From Mycobacterium sp. shizuoka-1 (GTDB lineage Bacteria; Actinomycetota; Actinomycetes; Mycobacteriales; Mycobacteriaceae), in NCBI RefSeq assembly GCF_002723835.1, contig NZ_BEWG01000068.1:1-64000 (forward strand): a DNA stretch of 64,000 nt, read 5' to 3'. Both the position numbers and the translations under genes were made by a program. Below, one piece after another: positions 8,897 through 17,599 of this stretch (the stretch's first letter is position 1; every line of letters starts with the position of its first letter). The notes beneath the pieces were generated by a model. The model saw only the letters and a list, made by a program, of their open reading frames with translations, was not told the origin of the DNA and did no database searches.

Positions 8897-9321
8897 GTTA
8901 CTTTCGTTCTGGGGTTAAACGTCCGGGGAAGGCGATCTCGAACGCGTTGAGGGGTGCCTTCCAGCGGTTGATCCAGCGTTGTCGGCCTTTGCCGGTCGGG
9001 TCGAGGCTCATGATCGCCAGGTAGACGCACTTCAGGGCGGGCCTGCTCGGTCGGGAAGTGCCCTCGGGCGTTGACGGCCCTGCGGATGCGCGAGTTCAGG
9101 CTTTCGATGCTGTTGGTCGTGCAGATCACGCCGCGGATTTCCTTGTCGAAGGCCAGGAATGGCACGAACTCGGCCCACGCGTTGTCCCACAGCTTGACGA
9201 TCGCCGGGTAGCGCTGGCCCCAGGTCTCGCTGAACGCGACGAATGCATCCAACGCCGCCGACTCGCTTGCCGCGGTGTAGACCAATTTGAGATCCTTGGC
9301 GATCGCCGCCCAGTCCTTCTT
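8897..9321 (-). pseudogene. IS256-family transposase, C-terminal piece
   Basis: C-terminal third of the split transposase: 'DWAAIAKDLKLVYTAASESA', 'WDNAWAEFVPFLAFDKEIRG', 'VICTTNSIESLNSRIRRAVN' (the block with the catalytic Glu), then after a 1-base frameshift 'ALKCVYLAIMSLDPTGKGRQ' and 'FPGRLTPERK' with its stop at 8897-8899. It is cut at 9321 by the Tn3-family transposon. The matching upstream piece is at 21434-21631. Confidence 0.85.
9317..9321. repeat. Left target-site duplication of Tn3-family transposon
   Basis: The pentamer 'ttctt' directly precedes the left inverted repeat and recurs directly after the right one at 21434-21438. Five-bp duplications are characteristic of Tn3-family transposition. 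Confidence 0.92.
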
Positions 9322-9360
9322 GGGGGTCGGGGAGCAGATTCTCGAAATCCGGCGCTAAGG
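9322..9360 (+). repeat. Tn3-family left inverted repeat (IRL)
   Basis: 39-bp terminal repeat starting 'gggggtcggggagcagatt' and ending 'ggcgctaagg'. It matches the complement of 21395-21433 except at two adjacent positions in the middle. This is the binding site for the TnpA encoded at 18314-21349. Confidence 0.95.
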
Positions 9361-9363
9361 ATT

Positions 9364-9460
9364 TACGGCAGATAGTAGCGTACTATCTGCCGTAACTCGT
9401 GAGTCGTCCTGCCGCGATGGTCGTTCCGGAGATGGGCGACTCCGGAAACTATCTGCCGTA
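9364..9460. promoter_or_regulatory. Probable resolution site for TnpI-like recombinase
   Basis: A perfect dyad with 14-bp arms 'tacggcagatagta' (9364-9377) and 'tactatctgccgta' (9381-9394) around a 3-bp centre is followed by a third copy of the arm, 'actatctgccgta', in direct orientation at 9448-9460. Between them lies a second dyad, ttccggag (9424-9431)/ctccggaa (9440-9447). An inverted core plus an extra direct arm beside a tyrosine recombinase gene matches the internal resolution sites of Tn4430-type Tn3 elements. The site also overlaps the likely promoter of the recombinase gene. Confidence 0.75.
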
Positions 9461-9479
9461 GTGCTGAAGGGCGGTCGGG

Positions 9480-10409
9480 GTGGGATCGGTGAGCTCGCTA
9501 CCGGCGCGGGCCGCCGGGATCCGGCTGGCGGACGCGACGCGGACCTTTCTGGGCACGATCGCGGCGGTGAACACCCGCCGCGCCTACGCCTCGGCGTTGG
9601 ATCGGATGGTGCGCGACTTCGGCGCGGACGGCGATGTCGGGTTGTTGAACCCGGATCGGGTGTCGGGGTGGTTCGACTACGTGTGGGGCGACAAGGCCCC
9701 CAAGACCTACAACCTCCGGCTGACCGCGGTGTCGGCGGCGTGCGCCTACTGACGCGATCAACAGTGGCTGACCGGCGATCCGGTGTCGCGCCTGCGGGCG
9801 CGGCCGAGTGCGCCGGACAACAGCAAGGCGATGACCGCCGCCGAGGTTGCGGAGCTGCTGGGCATGGACGCGGCCCTGCGCGAGCGGGTGTTCTGGTCGA
9901 TGCTGTATGAGTCCGCCGCGCGGGCGGAGGAGATCCTGAATCTCGACATCGAGGACCTGGACACCGTGAACCGATGCGCCACGGTCACCCGCAAGGGCGG
10001 CGCCCGCGAGGTGATCTATTGGCAGACCGGCACCGCACGGCCGCTGCCCCGGCTGATCGCCGGACGGAAGTCCGGGCCGCTGTTCCTGACCGACCGCAAA
10101 GCCAAGCCGTCGGTCGCCAAGACCGACACCGACAACTCGACCGGCCGCGCCCGACTTTCCTACCGCCGCGCCGCGACGCTCCTCGAGGAGCACACCGAAG
10201 GGATGCGACGCGGACCGTTCACGCTGCACCAGCTGCGGCACTCGCGACTGACCCACGCCGCAGAGAAGGGCGCTTCCACGCCGATGCTGATGGCGTTGAG
10301 CGGACACACCTCGGTGCGCAGCCTGGTCAAATACGCGAAGGTCTCCGCCGAGGCGCTGGGGCGCTGGCAGGCCGAGACCGATCCCGCTGCGCGGCGGCGC
10401 TCCCGCTGA
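9480..10409 (+). pseudogene. TnpI-like tyrosine recombinase with one nonsense codon
   Basis: Would be a ~309-residue tyrosine recombinase that resolves Tn3-type cointegrates. The SAM-like N-terminal domain ('FLGTIAAVNTRRAYASALDR') is followed by TGA at 9750-9752, where 'ACAY-stop-RDQQWLTGDPVS' suggests an original Trp (TGG). The same frame then continues with all catalytic parts: 'ESAARAEEILNL' (Arg), 'FTLHQLRHSRLTH' (His-x-x-Arg), 'LSGHTSVRSLVKYAKVS' (His and Tyr). One substitution therefore separates it from an intact enzyme. GTG start at 9480; GTG at 9489 is an alternative. Confidence 0.85.
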
Positions 10410-10414
10410 ATCTC

Positions 10415-10984
10415 TCAGTAGCTGACGGTGACGAGTTCCGGCGCGTGTCTGCGTATCTTGTTCAGCACCTTGACTGTTCGGCCCGAGCGCATCTGCTCGA
10501 GGGGGGCCGAAAGAGACCAATCAAGTGCGGCACCGTCGATGGGTGTGGTCTTCCGCGTCCGGGAACTCATAGCCGCTGCCGGGCGTGCGTGGTCGTGGTG
10601 TTTGTCGGATCCGGCGGGGGCACGGCCGAGAGTAGGGCCGTGAGGTCGCGCGAGACCTCGCCGGGGTTGGAACAGCCGTGGGAGATGAGCGCGCGGGAGC
10701 GCGGCTTCGGTCAGGCCGTATCGGATATGGACGGCGTCGTGGTGTTGCAGGATCGCCAACGTGTGGATTCCACTGGCGATCAGGCCACCGAACTGGCCGT
10801 CCTGCGCCGCCGCCCGGTCGATGTGAAACCACTGGGGATCCCAGTGGGTGGCGAAGTCGACGAGTTCGGCCTCGGTCACCGTGTGTGAGCCCAAGTCGAA
10901 ACGCTGGCCGATGCCCAGGTCCTCGGCGTATACAAGGCGTGTGTGCTCATGGTGCGATCCCACCTGCACGCCGACGGGTTTCAC
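10415..10984 (-). pseudogene. MaoC-family dehydratase, C-terminal half lost
   Basis: The first ~85 residues form a recognisable MaoC/hotdog start: 'GIGQRFDLGSHTVTEAELVD', 'FATHWDPQWFHIDRAAAQDG' and 'FGGLIASGIHTLAILQ'. MaoC proteins hydrate 2-enoyl-CoA or related thioesters. Beyond 'HHDAVHIRYGL' the sequence turns Arg/Pro-rich in this and the alternative frames, and the second half of the fold is not recognisable. The reading frame runs to 190 codons, but the protein is probably non-functional. Last gene of the transposon operon, overlapping the SDR gene by 4 bp. Confidence 0.65.
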
Positions 10985-11739
10985 CGCGGCGCCATGCGGA
11001 TCGCGCCGTCGAGGCGGATGGTTTCGCCGTTGAGCATCGGGTTGGTCACGATCGCCTCGACCAGCTGCGCGTACTCGGCGGGGTCGCCGAGCCGGTTCGG
11101 GTGCGGCACCTGCTGTCCCAGCGAAATCTGAGCCGCCTCGGGCAGCGTGCCCAGCAGCGGGGTCTTGAACAGGCCGGGCGCGATGGTGTTCACCCGGATC
11201 AGCAGCGACGCCAGGTCGCGGGCGATCGGCAGGGTGGCGCCGACGATCCCGCCCTTCGATGCCGAGTACGCGGCCTGTCCGATCTGCCCGTCGAAGGCCG
11301 CGACCGAGGCGGTGTTGACGATCACGCCGCGCTCGCCGTCGACGGGCTCGTTCTGCGACATCGCGTGCGCGGCGAGGCGGATGACGTTGAAGGTTCCGGT
11401 CAGGTTGACCTTGACGATCTTCTCGAATTCGGCCAGCGGGAACGGTCCGTTCTTACCGACGGTCTTGACGGCGTTGCCGATGCCGGCGCAGTTCACGGTG
11501 ATTCGCAGTGAGGACTCCGCGTTGGCGCGCTCGACCGCCTCGGTGACCGCGGCCTCGTCGGTGACATCCGCCGGAGCGAATTCCACGGTGTCGCCGAGAG
11601 CAGCCAGCGCATCCGTGTTCGCGGTGGGCAGGTCGACGGCGATTACCCGGGCGCCCGACTTGGCGAGGGCGGTGACGGTGGCCAGTCCGAGGCCCGAGGC
11701 TCCGCCGGTGACGAGTGCGTTGGTTCCGGTGATATGCAT
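10981..11739 (-). CDS. Short-chain dehydrogenase (3-hydroxyacyl-CoA type)
   Basis: A 252-residue SDR that probably oxidises a 3-hydroxyacyl-CoA with NAD, as do HSD17B10-type enzymes. The cofactor loop is '[20 protein letters not shown]', with an acidic 'VIAVDLP' after strand 2 favouring NAD. Then come 'NCAGIGNA' and the catalytic Ser in '[13 protein letters not shown]' with Tyr/Lys in '[14 protein letters not shown]'. C-terminal '[16 protein letters not shown]' is typical. Start taken at 11739 ([13 protein letters not shown]), with the 25 residues upstream ignored. It follows the ACAD gene after 91 bp, the largest gap in the operon. Assigned the dehydrogenation step of the operon's beta-oxidation route. 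Confidence 0.9.
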   Translation of the reverse strand: MHITGTNALVTGGASGLGLATVTALAKSGARVIAVDLPTANTDALAALGDTVEFAPADVTDEAAVTEAVERANAESSLRITVNCAGIGNAVKTVGKNGPFPLAEFEKIVKVNLTGTFNVIRLAAHAMSQNEPVDGERGVIVNTASVAAFDGQIGQAAYSASKGGIVGATLPIARDLASLLIRVNTIAPGLFKTPLLGTLPEAAQISLGQQVPHPNRLGDPAEYAQLVEAIVTNPMLNGETIRLDGAIRMAPR

Positions 11740-11830
11740 GAATACTCCTGACGAAATAGGTTGAGAACATCGGGTTTTTGACAAAGTGAGGTGTGACTGA
11801 CGCAGTGGTGTCACTGCGCGAAGGTCAACC

Positions 11831-12991
11831 TCATAAGGCGCGGCCGATGAGTTCCTTCATGATCTCGTTGGTGCCGCCGTAGATCTTCTGCACGCGGGAA
11901 GCGGCGTACATCTGCGCGATCGGGTACTCCATCATGTAGCCGTAGCCACCGAAGACCTGCAGGCAGCGGTCGACGATCTCGCACTGCTTGTCGCTGCCCC
12001 ACAGCTTGGCCATCGACGCGGTCGCCGCGTCGAGGGTGCCGTCGAGGTGACGCTGGATGCAGTGGTCCATCAGGGTCTTGCCGGCCAGCACGTCGGTCTT
12101 GCACTCGGCGAGTACGAACTTCGTGTTCTGGAAGTTCAGGATCGGCTTGCCGAAGGCGTGACGTTCCTTGGCGTACCTGATGCTCTCCGCCACCGCGGCC
12201 TCGGCCACCGCGACACCGCCGACACCGAGGATCAGCCGCTCACGCTGCAGCTGACCCATCAGCTGGTAGAAGCCCTGCCCCTCGACGCCGCCGAGCAGAT
12301 TCGCTGCCGGCACCCGCATGTCGGTGAACGACAACTCGCGGGTGTCCTGGCCGTGCTGGCCGATCTTGTCCAGCACCCGCCCACGCTCGAACCCCGGAAG
12401 ATTCTCCGTCTCCGCGACGAGCAGCGAGATACCCTTGGAACCTTGGCTCGGGTCCGTTTTGGCGACGATGACGAGCAGGTCGCAGTGCGACGCGTTCGAG
12501 ATGAACGTCTTCGAGCCGTTGATCACGTAGTGGCCGCCGTCGCGAACCGCGGTGGTCCGTACGGCCTGCAGGTCCGAGCCGGTGCCGGGTTCGGTCATCG
12601 CAATGGCGAGGACGCTCTCACCGCTCGCACATTTCGATAGCCAGCGCTTCTTCTGGTCCTCGGTGGCATAGGCGGCGATGTAGTGCGCGACGATCGTCGA
12701 GTGCACGGCGAAGCCGAACGCGGTGTCGTGGGCGTAGGCGATCTCCTGCTGCACGATCGCCTCGTGGCCGAAGTTGCCGCCCCCGCCGCCGTATTCTTCG
12801 GCGATGTCGAGGCACAGCAGTCCCGCGGCGCCGGCCTTGGTCCAGAACTCGCGGTCGACCTGGTGCTGCGCGGCCCAACGGTCCTGGTTCGGGGTGGCTT
12901 CCTTGCGGAAGAACTCGGCGGCGTGCTTACGCAGCAGCGCCTGATCGTCGGTCTCCCACGGGGAGCGGTAATCGGGGAACAGCTCGCTCAT
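11831..12991 (-). CDS. Acyl-CoA dehydrogenase (long-chain/isovaleryl-like)
   Basis: A 386-residue FAD enzyme introducing the alpha-beta double bond in an acyl-CoA. Signatures are '[20 protein letters not shown]', '[20 protein letters not shown]', '[20 protein letters not shown]', '[20 protein letters not shown]' and '[17 protein letters not shown]'. The position that carries the catalytic Glu in medium-chain enzymes is Gly here ('IYGGT'). The base is then probably the Glu in 'LQRERLILG', as in long-chain and isovaleryl enzymes, pointing to long or branched substrates. The ATG at 12991 is the true start; the longer open frame continues into the antisense of the hydratase gene. It follows the hydratase by 8 bp. 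Confidence 0.93.
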   Translation of the reverse strand: MSELFPDYRSPWETDDQALLRKHAAEFFRKEATPNQDRWAAQHQVDREFWTKAGAAGLLCLDIAEEYGGGGGNFGHEAIVQQEIAYAHDTAFGFAVHSTIVAHYIAAYATEDQKKRWLSKCASGESVLAIAMTEPGTGSDLQAVRTTAVRDGGHYVINGSKTFISNASHCDLLVIVAKTDPSQGSKGISLLVAETENLPGFERGRVLDKIGQHGQDTRELSFTDMRVPAANLLGGVEGQGFYQLMGQLQRERLILGVGGVAVAEAAVAESIRYAKERHAFGKPILNFQNTKFVLAECKTDVLAGKTLMDHCIQRHLDGTLDAATASMAKLWGSDKQCEIVDRCLQVFGGYGYMMEYPIAQMYAASRVQKIYGGTNEIMKELIGRAL

Positions 12992-12999
12992 GATCGGTC

Positions 13000-13788
13000 C
13001 TACTTTCCGGTGAATTCGGGGGCGCGCTTGGCGAGGAACGCGGCCTGGCCCTCGCGGCTGTCGGCGGAATGGATGGCAACGTGAAAGTTGCGCTTCTCGT
13101 GCTCGAGTCCTTGCGCCAGAGAGGTTTCCAGGGCCTGGAGGGCGGCATCCTTGGCCAGCGCCACCGCGAGCGGTGAGTTGGCGGCGATCCGCTGCGCCAT
13201 GGCGACCGCCGCTTCGAGGGCGGTGCCGTCCGGGACGGTCTCGGCGACGATGCCGGCCGCGCACGCCCGCTGTGCGGACAGGAAGTCGCCGGTGAGCAGT
13301 AGGGCCATCGCCTTGGACTTGCCGACGGCCTGAATCAGGCGCTGGGTTCCGCCGCCGCCCGGGATCACGCCGAGCTTCACCTCCGGGACACCGAACTTGG
13401 CGGATTCGCCGGCGATGACGATGTCGCAGGCAAGCGCCAACTCGCAGCCGCCGCCGAGTGCGAGGCCCTCGACCGCAGCGAGGACCGGCTTCGGGAATCG
13501 GCCCAGGTCGGCCCAGATGGTGCCGCCCAGCGCGGCTCGATCGCCGAGCAGCGACTGGTCGCGAATGGCGTCGAAATTGGTGATGTCGGCTCCGGCGCAG
13601 AAGATCCCGCCGGCGCCGGTGAGCACGATGGCACGGATCTCGTCGTCGTGCCGAGCCGCGACGAGCTCGGTGTTCAAGGCGGTGAGCACCGCCTCGTTCA
13701 GACTGTTGCGAGCCTTGGGCCGGTTGATCTCCAGGATCAGGAGGTGGCTGTCGCGGGCCGTGCGTAGCGGGGCGTTGTCGGGGTTCAT
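13000..13788 (-). CDS. Enoyl-CoA hydratase/isomerase
   Basis: A 262-residue crotonase that adds water across 2-enoyl-CoA. Both catalytic Glu positions of the hydratase class are present: 'GLALGGGCELALACDIVIAG' and 'SAKFGVPEVKLGVIPGGGGT'. The oxyanion-hole stretch 'GAGGIFCAGADITNF' is also intact. It begins with ATG at 13788, overlapping the FadD stop by 4 bp. It is the second enzyme of the beta-oxidation cycle encoded in the operon. Confidence 0.93.
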   Translation of the reverse strand: MNPDNAPLRTARDSHLLILEINRPKARNSLNEAVLTALNTELVAARHDDEIRAIVLTGAGGIFCAGADITNFDAIRDQSLLGDRAALGGTIWADLGRFPKPVLAAVEGLALGGGCELALACDIVIAGESAKFGVPEVKLGVIPGGGGTQRLIQAVGKSKAMALLLTGDFLSAQRACAAGIVAETVPDGTALEAAVAMAQRIAANSPLAVALAKDAALQALETSLAQGLEHEKRNFHVAIHSADSREGQAAFLAKRAPEFTGK

Positions 13789-15452
13789 CGGACGTCCTCG
13801 TAGACGTTGGTGTGCGCGGCGCGCATGGCCTTCTTGTCGAGCTTGCCGACGCTGGTGCGGGGCAGCTGGTCCAGATACAGGACGGTCTCGGGCAATTGCC
13901 ATTTGGCGAATGCATCGGCGAGCAATTCGTGGATCTCCGACAGTGGAAGTTCCTGCCCGTCGGTCGTCACGACGAGTGCTACTGGACGCTCCTGCCACTT
14001 CGGGTGCGGGACGCCGATGACGGCCGCCTCGGCGATCTTCGGATGGGCAACGAGTGCGTTCTCCATGTCGATGGAGGAAATCCATTCGCCACCCGACTTG
14101 ACCACGTCCTTGATCCGGTCGGTGATCTTCAAGTAACCATTCGGGTCGATGGTCCCGACATCGCCGCTACGCCAATACCCGTCGAGGAACTTGTCGGCGT
14201 CGTCGTCGAGCTTGTGATAGCGCTCGATGATCCACGGTCCGCGCAGCAGCACTTCACCCTGACTCGTGCCGTCGTGCGGGAGATCGTTGCCTTCCGCGTC
14301 GACGATCCGGATGTCGATGCCGTTGACCGGCAAACCCTGCTTACGCTTGAGATCCCACTTCTCCTCGTCCGAGATCACACCGCGCAGCGAGGGCTTCAGT
14401 CCCCGGTTCACCGCGACCAGAGGGGTGGTCTCGGTGGCGCCGTAGGCGTGGATGACGTCGGCTCCAGTGATGTCGTGGAAGTCGCGCATCAGCGACAGCG
14501 GCGGCTCGGTGGCACCGGACAGCAGCCGCGCGCGGGAGAAGTCCGGTGCGACCGCAAGCGTCTTGATGTAGTTCATCATGGGCTGGAAGATCGCCGGCGC
14601 ACCGTTTGCGACGGTGACTTGCTCCGCGATCATCGCGTCCACGAGGACGGATGTGTCCTCGGCGATGTAGCGACCGGGCAGCACGATTTTTGCGGCACTG
14701 TAGGCGGCCGCCTGGGGTAGGCCCCAGCCCTGGCCGTGGAACATCGGCGTGATGAGCATGACGGCATCGTCGCTGCTCATCCCGAGTCCGGCGACCTCGG
14801 CGAGGGTGTGCAGGTAGATGCCGCGATGCGAGTAGTAGATGCCCTTGGGCCTGCCGGTGGTGCCGGTGGTGTAACACGCGCTGTAGGAGGAGGTTTCGTC
14901 GATGACCGGCCAGTCGATCTCCGGGCCGGCGTCCGCGAGCAGGTCCTCCCAGTGCACCGCGTGCGGGAGCGTGGTGGTGATGTCGGCCAGCGGCTTATCG
15001 GTCATCACCACCCACGTCTTCACGTTCGGCGTATGCGGTGCCAGCGCCTCGGCAACCGGAAGCAGCGACTCGTCGATGAGGACCACCGATGCATCACTGT
15101 GTCCGGTGACGTAAGCGAGATCCTCTGGCGCCAAACGCAGGTTCATCTGCAACATCACGGCAGCGAGGCCGGGAATCGCCCAGTACAGCTCGTAGTGCCG
15201 CTTGCTGTTCCAGTCGAGGATCCCGACCACATCGCCCGGCCCGACGCCGATCGAGCGAAGTGCATTGGCACTTCGTTGGATTCGCGCGTAGGCATCGGCG
15301 TAGGTGTACCGGTCCCAGCCGCCGTCCGCGGTGCGGTACACGATCTCCTGCTCGGGATAGGTGCGCGCGGCGTGCCGGATGATGGTGGTGGTGTTGAGTT
15401 GATAGTGGTCGCCGTGGGTGGAGGGCAGGCCCCTCACGATCTCGTGGCTCAT
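13785..15452 (-). CDS. Fatty-acyl-CoA ligase (FadD-type, AMP-forming)
   Basis: A 555-residue adenylate-forming enzyme activating a carboxylic acid to its CoA ester with ATP. The phosphate loop is 'YTTGTTGRPKGIYYSHRG' (Thr in place of the usual first Ser). Other family blocks are 'HAYGATETTPLVAVNRGLKP', 'YWRSGDVGTIDPNGYLKITD', 'RIKDVVKSGGEWISSIDMEN' and the C-terminal Lys motif 'RTSVGKLDKKAMR'. This is the medium/long-chain branch of the family; the substrate cannot be read from the sequence. It starts 7 bp after the thiolase and overlaps the hydratase by 4 bp. Confidence 0.93.
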   Translation of the reverse strand: MSHEIVRGLPSTHGDHYQLNTTTIIRHAARTYPEQEIVYRTADGGWDRYTYADAYARIQRSANALRSIGVGPGDVVGILDWNSKRHYELYWAIPGLAAVMLQMNLRLAPEDLAYVTGHSDASVVLIDESLLPVAEALAPHTPNVKTWVVMTDKPLADITTTLPHAVHWEDLLADAGPEIDWPVIDETSSYSACYTTGTTGRPKGIYYSHRGIYLHTLAEVAGLGMSSDDAVMLITPMFHGQGWGLPQAAAYSAAKIVLPGRYIAEDTSVLVDAMIAEQVTVANGAPAIFQPMMNYIKTLAVAPDFSRARLLSGATEPPLSLMRDFHDITGADVIHAYGATETTPLVAVNRGLKPSLRGVISDEEKWDLKRKQGLPVNGIDIRIVDAEGNDLPHDGTSQGEVLLRGPWIIERYHKLDDDADKFLDGYWRSGDVGTIDPNGYLKITDRIKDVVKSGGEWISSIDMENALVAHPKIAEAAVIGVPHPKWQERPVALVVTTDGQELPLSEIHELLADAFAKWQLPETVLYLDQLPRTSVGKLDKKAMRAAHTNVYEDVR

Positions 15453-15459
15453 GACGTCC

Positions 15460-16635
15460 TCAGATGCGTTCGATGATGGTGGCGTTCGCGGTGCCGGTGG
15501 CCTCGCAGACGGTCTGCAAGCCGAACCTCTTGCCGGAGCGTTCGAGTTCGCAGAGCAGGTCGGTGAGCATCCGGGCTCCGGTCGAGCCCAGCGGGTGGCC
15601 GAGGGCGACGGAGCCGCCGTTGACGTTCAGCTTGTCGTCCGGGACGCCGAATTCCCGTTGGAAGATCAGCGGCACACCGGCGAAGGCCTCGTTGACCTCG
15701 AACAGGTCGATCTCCTCGACGGCCAACCCGCTTCGGCCGAGCGCCTTGTGGGCGGCGTCGAGGATCGCGGTGAACTGGATGATCGGGTCGGCGGCGGCGA
15801 CCGACAGCGCGCGGAACCGGGCGCGTGGGATGAGGCCGTTGCGCTCGGCGTACTCGCGGTCGGCGATCAGCAGCGCGGCCGCGCCGTCGCTGATCTGCGA
15901 GGAGTTGGCCGCCGTGGTCCGCCCGTCGGCGCCGAACACGGCTTTCAGGCTCGCCATCTTGGCGGGGTCGATGTGCTCGCGGATGCCCTCGTCCGAGTCG
16001 ATGACCGGACCGGTCGGGTCGTCGGGGTCGGCGGTGATCGGCACCATCTGGTCGCGGAACTTCCCGGCCCGCGTCGCGGCGTGCGCCCGCTCGTGGCTGC
16101 GAGCGCTGAACGCGTCCAACGCCGCTCGGCTCAGGTCGAACCTCTCGTTCATCAGCTCCGACGACGGGCCCTGCGCCATCAGCCCACCGTCGTAGCGGTC
16201 GAGTTCGCGCGGGCTGTACTGCGGGCCGAGCGGCGCGCCGGGCAGGAACGCCGGAGGCATCGGCACCCGTGACATCGACTCGACGCCGCAGGCGATCACC
16301 AGGTCGTGGGAACCCGCCATCACCGCCTGGGCGGCGAAGCTGACCGCCTGCTGCCCTGAACCGCACTGGCGGTCGATCGTCACCGCGGGGACCGACTCGG
16401 GCAGCCCGGCGGCGAGCACCGCGTGGCGGCCGAGATTGCCCGACTGGACATCGTGCTGGATGACGCAGCCGGTGATGACGTCCTCGATCGCGGCGGGGTC
16501 GACGCCGGCGCGGGCCACAAGCTCCCGCAGCGTCTGCCCGAGCAGGTCCACCGGATGCCATGCGCTGAGGATCCCTCCGCGACGGCCGACCGGGGTCCGG
16601 ACCGCGCCGACGATAACGGCCTCGCGAACACTCAT
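15460..16635 (-). CDS. Acetyl-CoA acyltransferase (thiolase)
   Basis: A 391-residue thiolase that cleaves 3-ketoacyl-CoA to acetyl-CoA and a shortened acyl-CoA. The nucleophilic Cys lies in 'TIDRQCGSGQQAVSFAAQAV' (near residue 90), the His in 'NVNGGSVALGHPLGSTGARM' and the second Cys in 'GLQTVCEATGTANATIIERI'. That last motif departs from the usual CxGGGxG: Glu-Ala-Thr replaces the glycines, a pattern seen in some catabolic thiolases. Its start overlaps the CoA-transferase stop by 4 bp. It supplies the last step of the cycle. Confidence 0.92.
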   Translation of the reverse strand: MSVREAVIVGAVRTPVGRRGGILSAWHPVDLLGQTLRELVARAGVDPAAIEDVITGCVIQHDVQSGNLGRHAVLAAGLPESVPAVTIDRQCGSGQQAVSFAAQAVMAGSHDLVIACGVESMSRVPMPPAFLPGAPLGPQYSPRELDRYDGGLMAQGPSSELMNERFDLSRAALDAFSARSHERAHAATRAGKFRDQMVPITADPDDPTGPVIDSDEGIREHIDPAKMASLKAVFGADGRTTAANSSQISDGAAALLIADREYAERNGLIPRARFRALSVAAADPIIQFTAILDAAHKALGRSGLAVEEIDLFEVNEAFAGVPLIFQREFGVPDDKLNVNGGSVALGHPLGSTGARMLTDLLCELERSGKRFGLQTVCEATGTANATIIERI

Positions 16636-17504
16636 GACAAAGCTCCTTGTGCTGAATTACGGGGTGCCGAATCGCGGATTCCGATCAGGGGAATGTCGAG
16701 GCGCTTCGCGACCTCCTCCCATTCGCGCGTCGGCTTGGAAAGAAACGTCTGCTCGAGCTCCTCCTGGGTGCCCTCGACACCGAGACCGGCGCGGGCGCGC
16801 TCCCAGAAGTGCGGCTCGAGCGCGGCCAGCGCGACGTGGCCGTCGGAGCTGGAGTAGATCCGGTAACCGGGATGCGCCCCGCCGAGCGGCGCGCCCGCTC
16901 CCATCAGACCGTGCCGAACTGCGGCGCCGGCGTCGGCGGCCGCCTGTTCGAGGACGACCCGCTCGCGGTGTCCCACGCCGGACTCCGCGGCCACGCGCAG
17001 GGCGAGCAGGGCCGCGGACACGGCGCGCTCGGCGCCGAGCAGGTCGGCCACCGGGACGGTCGGCATCGTCGGCGGCTGGAGAGTGCCGTGCAGGGCCTGG
17101 TACGTCAGGTCATGGCCGGGCTGCTCCGCCGCGATCCCGTCGTGCCCGACGATCTCGATATGCGACAGGTGCGGATTCGCCGCGGTCAACTCGTCCAGGC
17201 CGAGCTTGACCAGCGCCGAGGGGCGCATGGCGGTGAGCATCAGGTCGGCACGCGACAGCTCGCGCGCCGCCACCGCCCGATCAGCGGGGTCCTTGAGGTC
17301 GAGGGTCACGACCCGCTGGCCCACAGTGAGCTCGTCGTACCACGTCGGCGCCACGGCCCGCAGCGGGTCGCCGGCCGGCGGTTCGATCTTGGTGACGGTG
17401 GCGCCCAGCGCCCGTAGCCGCGCGGCGGCGAGCGGGCCCGGCAGATTGATCGCGAGCGACACCACCTGCACGCCCTGCAGCGAACTCGACTGCGACATCA
17501 TCAA
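16632..17504 (-). CDS. CaiB/BaiF-family CoA-transferase or acyl-CoA racemase
   Basis: A 290-residue class III CoA-transferase/alpha-methylacyl-CoA racemase homologue. The N-terminal fold reads 'VVSLAINLPGPLAAARLRAL' and 'VTKIEPPAGDPLRAVAP', and 'PGHDLTYQALHGTLQPP' has the GHD motif of the racemase branch. It is shorter than typical members (about 360-400). A racemase role would let the pathway handle methyl-branched acyl-CoA, but this is inferred. First gene of the operon, with its start at 17504 facing the TetR gene across a palindrome. Confidence 0.82.
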   Translation of the reverse strand: MMMSQSSSLQGVQVVSLAINLPGPLAAARLRALGATVTKIEPPAGDPLRAVAPTWYDELTVGQRVVTLDLKDPADRAVAARELSRADLMLTAMRPSALVKLGLDELTAANPHLSHIEIVGHDGIAAEQPGHDLTYQALHGTLQPPTMPTVPVADLLGAERAVSAALLALRVAAESGVGHRERVVLEQAAADAGAAVRHGLMGAGAPLGGAHPGYRIYSSSDGHVALAALEPHFWERARAGLGVEGTQEELEQTFLSKPTREWEEVAKRLDIPLIGIRDSAPRNSAQGALS

Positions 17505-17515
17505 CCCCTTTTTGA

Positions 17516-17531
17516 CTATACTGATGTATAG
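17516..17531. promoter_or_regulatory. Palindromic operator in divergent promoter region
   Basis: A perfect 16-bp dyad with arms 'ctatac' and 'gtatag' around 'tgat' lies in the 95-bp AT-rich gap between the catabolic operon (17504, minus) and the TetR gene (17600, plus). It overlaps -10-like AT-rich sequence. Position and symmetry fit a TetR dimer site controlling both directions. Confidence 0.65.
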
Positions 17532-17599
17532 CCATTAATGCGCATGTACTGTCTAATGTCAAGGGTGTATGCTTTTTTCCCTGATAGGAGGCAATTTCT

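Noticed and set aside
11831..13915. A 694-codon frame that looks like a fusion of an unknown domain to acyl-CoA dehydrogenase
   Set aside because: The upstream part is the shifted frame of the enoyl-CoA hydratase gene. The dehydrogenase starts at ATG 12991 with normal family length.
15449..16561. Long Arg-rich frame overlapping the thiolase
   Set aside because: Shadow frame of the thiolase gene on the same strand; no conserved motif.
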